Assembly (NCBI GenBank): GCA_046542355.1
Contig: JBKHBN010000004.1
Coordinates: 19,295-83,294 of the forward strand
Source: UBA1672 sp046542355
GTDB taxonomy: Bacteria > Pseudomonadota > Alphaproteobacteria > Micavibrionales > Micavibrionaceae
Length of the DNA: 64,000 nucleotides
Direction: 5' to 3'
Program-made: the position numbers and the translations under genes
The notes under the pieces: model-generated
The model's input: only the letters and a program-made list of their open reading frames with translations
What the model was told of the DNA's origin: nothing
Databases searched by the model: none
Shown: piece after piece, positions 62,831 through 64,000 of the stretch
How the letters are laid out: every line of letters starts with the position of its first letter
How positions within the stretch are numbered: position 1 is the stretch's first letter

Positions 62831-63643
62831 ATGGCTGAATTTGTATTACCGAAGAATTCGAAGATCAAAAAGGGTGAGCGCATAGACGCTTCAAAAAGTG
62901 CTAAGAATGCAAAGACGTTCAAAATATATCGCTGGGATCCTGATGATTTTGAACAAGGCGGCGAACCTAAAAACCCGCGCATGGCCGAATACACGATTGA
63001 TCTGGATAAATGCGGGCCGATGGTACTGGACGCATTGATGTACATCAAAGACCATGTTGATAGCGGATTAACATTCCGCCGCTCTTGCCGTGAAGGGATT
63101 TGCGGCTCTTGCGCTATGAATATCAATGGCGCCAATACACTGGCCTGCACAAAGGACATTGCCGATATCAAGGGGGATGTTAAAGTCACGCCGCTGCCGC
63201 ATATGCCGGTGGTTAAGGATCTGGTTCCTGATCTAACCCACGCTTATGCGCAATATGCGTCTATTGAGCCATGGCTCAAATCAGACAGCCCGACACCGAC
63301 GCGTGAGCGTCTCCAATCGGAAGATAACGCCAAGCTTTTAAACGGAGAAGACGGCCACGGCCCGGCAGCCTGCATTTTGTGCTTTTGCTGCTCAACAGCC
63401 TGCCCGTCCTATTGGTGGAATCCAGATAAATTTCTGGGACCATCTGTTTTGCTCAATGCCTATCGCTGGCTCGCCGATAGCCGTGATGATGCAACAGGCG
63501 AGCGTCTTGACGATCTGGAAGATCCCTTTAAGCTCTATCGCTGTCATACCATTATGAACTGCACCAGCGCCTGTCCGAAAGACCTCAACCCCGCCAAAGC
63601 CATTGCCGAGATTAAAAAGATGATGGTTACGCGAAGGTCATAA
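62831..63643 (+). CDS. sdhB: Succinate dehydrogenase iron-sulfur subunit
   Basis: Electron-transfer subunit of complex II, 270 residues. 2Fe-2S ligands are in SCREGICGSCAMNING with a later LAC; the 4Fe-4S site is CILCFCCSTACPSYWW; the 3Fe-4S site is CHTIMNCTSACPKDLNP. All ligand Cys are present. Length is normal. The start has GAGGAG upstream. End of the sdh operon; about 75 noncoding bases follow. Confidence 0.98.
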   Translation: MAEFVLPKNSKIKKGERIDASKSAKNAKTFKIYRWDPDDFEQGGEPKNPRMAEYTIDLDKCGPMVLDALMYIKDHVDSGLTFRRSCREGICGSCAMNINGANTLACTKDIADIKGDVKVTPLPHMPVVKDLVPDLTHAYAQYASIEPWLKSDSPTPTRERLQSEDNAKLLNGEDGHGPAACILCFCCSTACPSYWWNPDKFLGPSVLLNAYRWLADSRDDATGERLDDLEDPFKLYRCHTIMNCTSACPKDLNPAKAIAEIKKMMVTRRS

Positions 63644-63717
63644 AAGGAGCCAGCGAGGGGTTAATGTAGAGTTTGTATGACAATCAGATTTTTATAAAAT
63701 AAGAGAGAAAAGAAAGG

Positions 63718-63894
63718 ATGAAAATCAAGATAGACAGGCTGATTCTAAGAGAGTTTACTGAAGACGATATAAATGAAGACGATATAAATGATGTGTATGA
63801 TATATTACGCAAAAAGGGGTTTTCTTTTTACAATCTTAATGGAACGCAAGAAGCGGCAGAAGAATTTGTTAAGGGCGCCTCTAAAAACCCCTGA
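63718..63894 (+). pseudogene. Truncated acetyltransferase-like ORF next to an insertion sequence
   Basis: ATG at 63718 (AAAGG adjacent) opens a 58-codon frame. It starts with RLILREFTEDDINEDDIND, which is the usual N-terminus of RimJ/RimL-type GNAT acetyltransferases, and ends at ASKNP followed by TGA. A complete GNAT domain needs about 150 residues, so this is only the first third. The break lies about 55 bases before a transposase start, so insertion of the element most likely cut the gene. An intact short ORF unrelated to GNAT is the alternative. Confidence 0.45.
63760..63789 (+). repeat. 15-bp tandem duplication inside the truncated ORF
   Basis: GAAGACGATATAAAT is present twice in tandem, adding five residues (EDDIN) to the N-terminal motif of the acetyltransferase-like ORF. 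In-frame slippage is the simple explanation. Confidence 0.7.
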
Positions 63895-64000
63895 CATATG
63901 AGCGCAAATTTGCTATTCTGTCGATAGTCGTAGCGAGGAGGACAGAAGATGCGTGTACTTGGCCAACCGGGATTTTTTGATCTGGATGATTGTTATACGG
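63895..64000 (+). mobile_element. Left part of an IS5-like insertion sequence (runs off the window)
   Basis: The sequence contains the first codons of a transposase at 63949 and about 55 bases before it that should hold the left inverted repeat. Because the right end is outside, the repeat and the target duplication cannot be checked, and the left boundary given is approximate. It interrupts or flanks the acetyltransferase-like ORF. Confidence 0.45.
63949..64000 (+). CDS. IS5-family-like transposase (3' partial)
   Basis: Only 17 codons are in the window. ATG at 63949 has a strong ribosome binding site (GAGGAGGACAGAAG). The residues MRVLGQPGFFDLDDCYT match the N-terminus I know from IS5-family transposases of alphaproteobacteria (G-x-PGFFDLDDR-type start). 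The identification rests on this short match and the nearby truncated ORF. Confidence 0.5.
   Translation, partial: MRVLGQPGFFDLDDCYT

Noticed and set aside
1..64000. CRISPR arrays, rRNA and tRNA genes, prophage genes
   Set aside because: No regularly spaced repeats, no rRNA or cloverleaf-like sequences and no phage structural genes were seen in the intergenic regions.

Overview
The window reads as chromosome of an alphaproteobacterium of moderate GC content. The arguments are gene content and order: a cell-cycle pair divK-pleD, an hdaA-type DnaA-like ATPase next to an AI-2E/PerM permease, a DUF2066 protein and purMN, an EipB/DUF1849 envelope protein, and a run rpmG-rnr-topA-dprA-plsY. Nearly all genes are intact housekeeping genes. 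No rRNA, tRNA or CRISPR array was found. The only mobile DNA is the left end of an IS5-like element at the right edge.

Layout. 1-5.2 kb: the 3' part of mlaF, a bifunctional class A penicillin-binding protein, a GIY-YIG nuclease, and a tandem pair of related envelope proteins. 5.3-17.9 kb: RluA-type pseudouridine synthase, ispE, a large TPR protein, a cluster-less family-4 uracil-DNA glycosylase, an Slt-type lytic transglycosylase, hisN, alaS, a three-gene island of unknowns whose first gene looks like a RelA/SpoT-fold protein, and ndk. 17.9-29.2 kb: a large 7TM hybrid histidine kinase, purN-purM, DUF2066, PerM, HdaA, two SixA-like phosphatases (one lacking a catalytic His) and rnd. 29.4-45 kb: aspS, an acidic coiled-coil protein, a diguanylate cyclase with a possible sigma-54 promoter, an EipB-like protein, divK-pleD, a YibQ-like deacetylase, rpmG, rnr, a possibly frameshifted small gene, topA, dprA and plsY.

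45.2-57.9 kb is the most distinctive block. A short prepilin peptidase is divergent from a response regulator that heads an eight-gene type IV filament / type II secretion-like operon: secretin lipoprotein, a protein joining HYDIN-like Ig repeats to a GspC/PilP-like end, secretion ATPase, GspF-like platform, two single-pass proteins with GspL- and GspM-like topology, and two pilin-like proteins lacking Glu5. A hybrid kinase converges on its end with overlapping stop codons. I cannot assign the set to a named pilus or secretion subtype. It is the best candidate here for an undescribed system.

58-63.6 kb holds asd, a TerB-like protein and sdhCDAB, with a small exported protein inserted between sdhA and sdhB. 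From 63.7 kb a truncated acetyltransferase-like ORF abuts the start of an IS5-family transposase that runs off the window.

Signals read by eye include a promoter/operator overlap before aspS, rho-independent terminators after purN and rpmG, a possible small RNA downstream of the diguanylate cyclase gene, 11-bp-phased repeats before ndk, and tandem repeats before the filament operon. None could be tested computationally.
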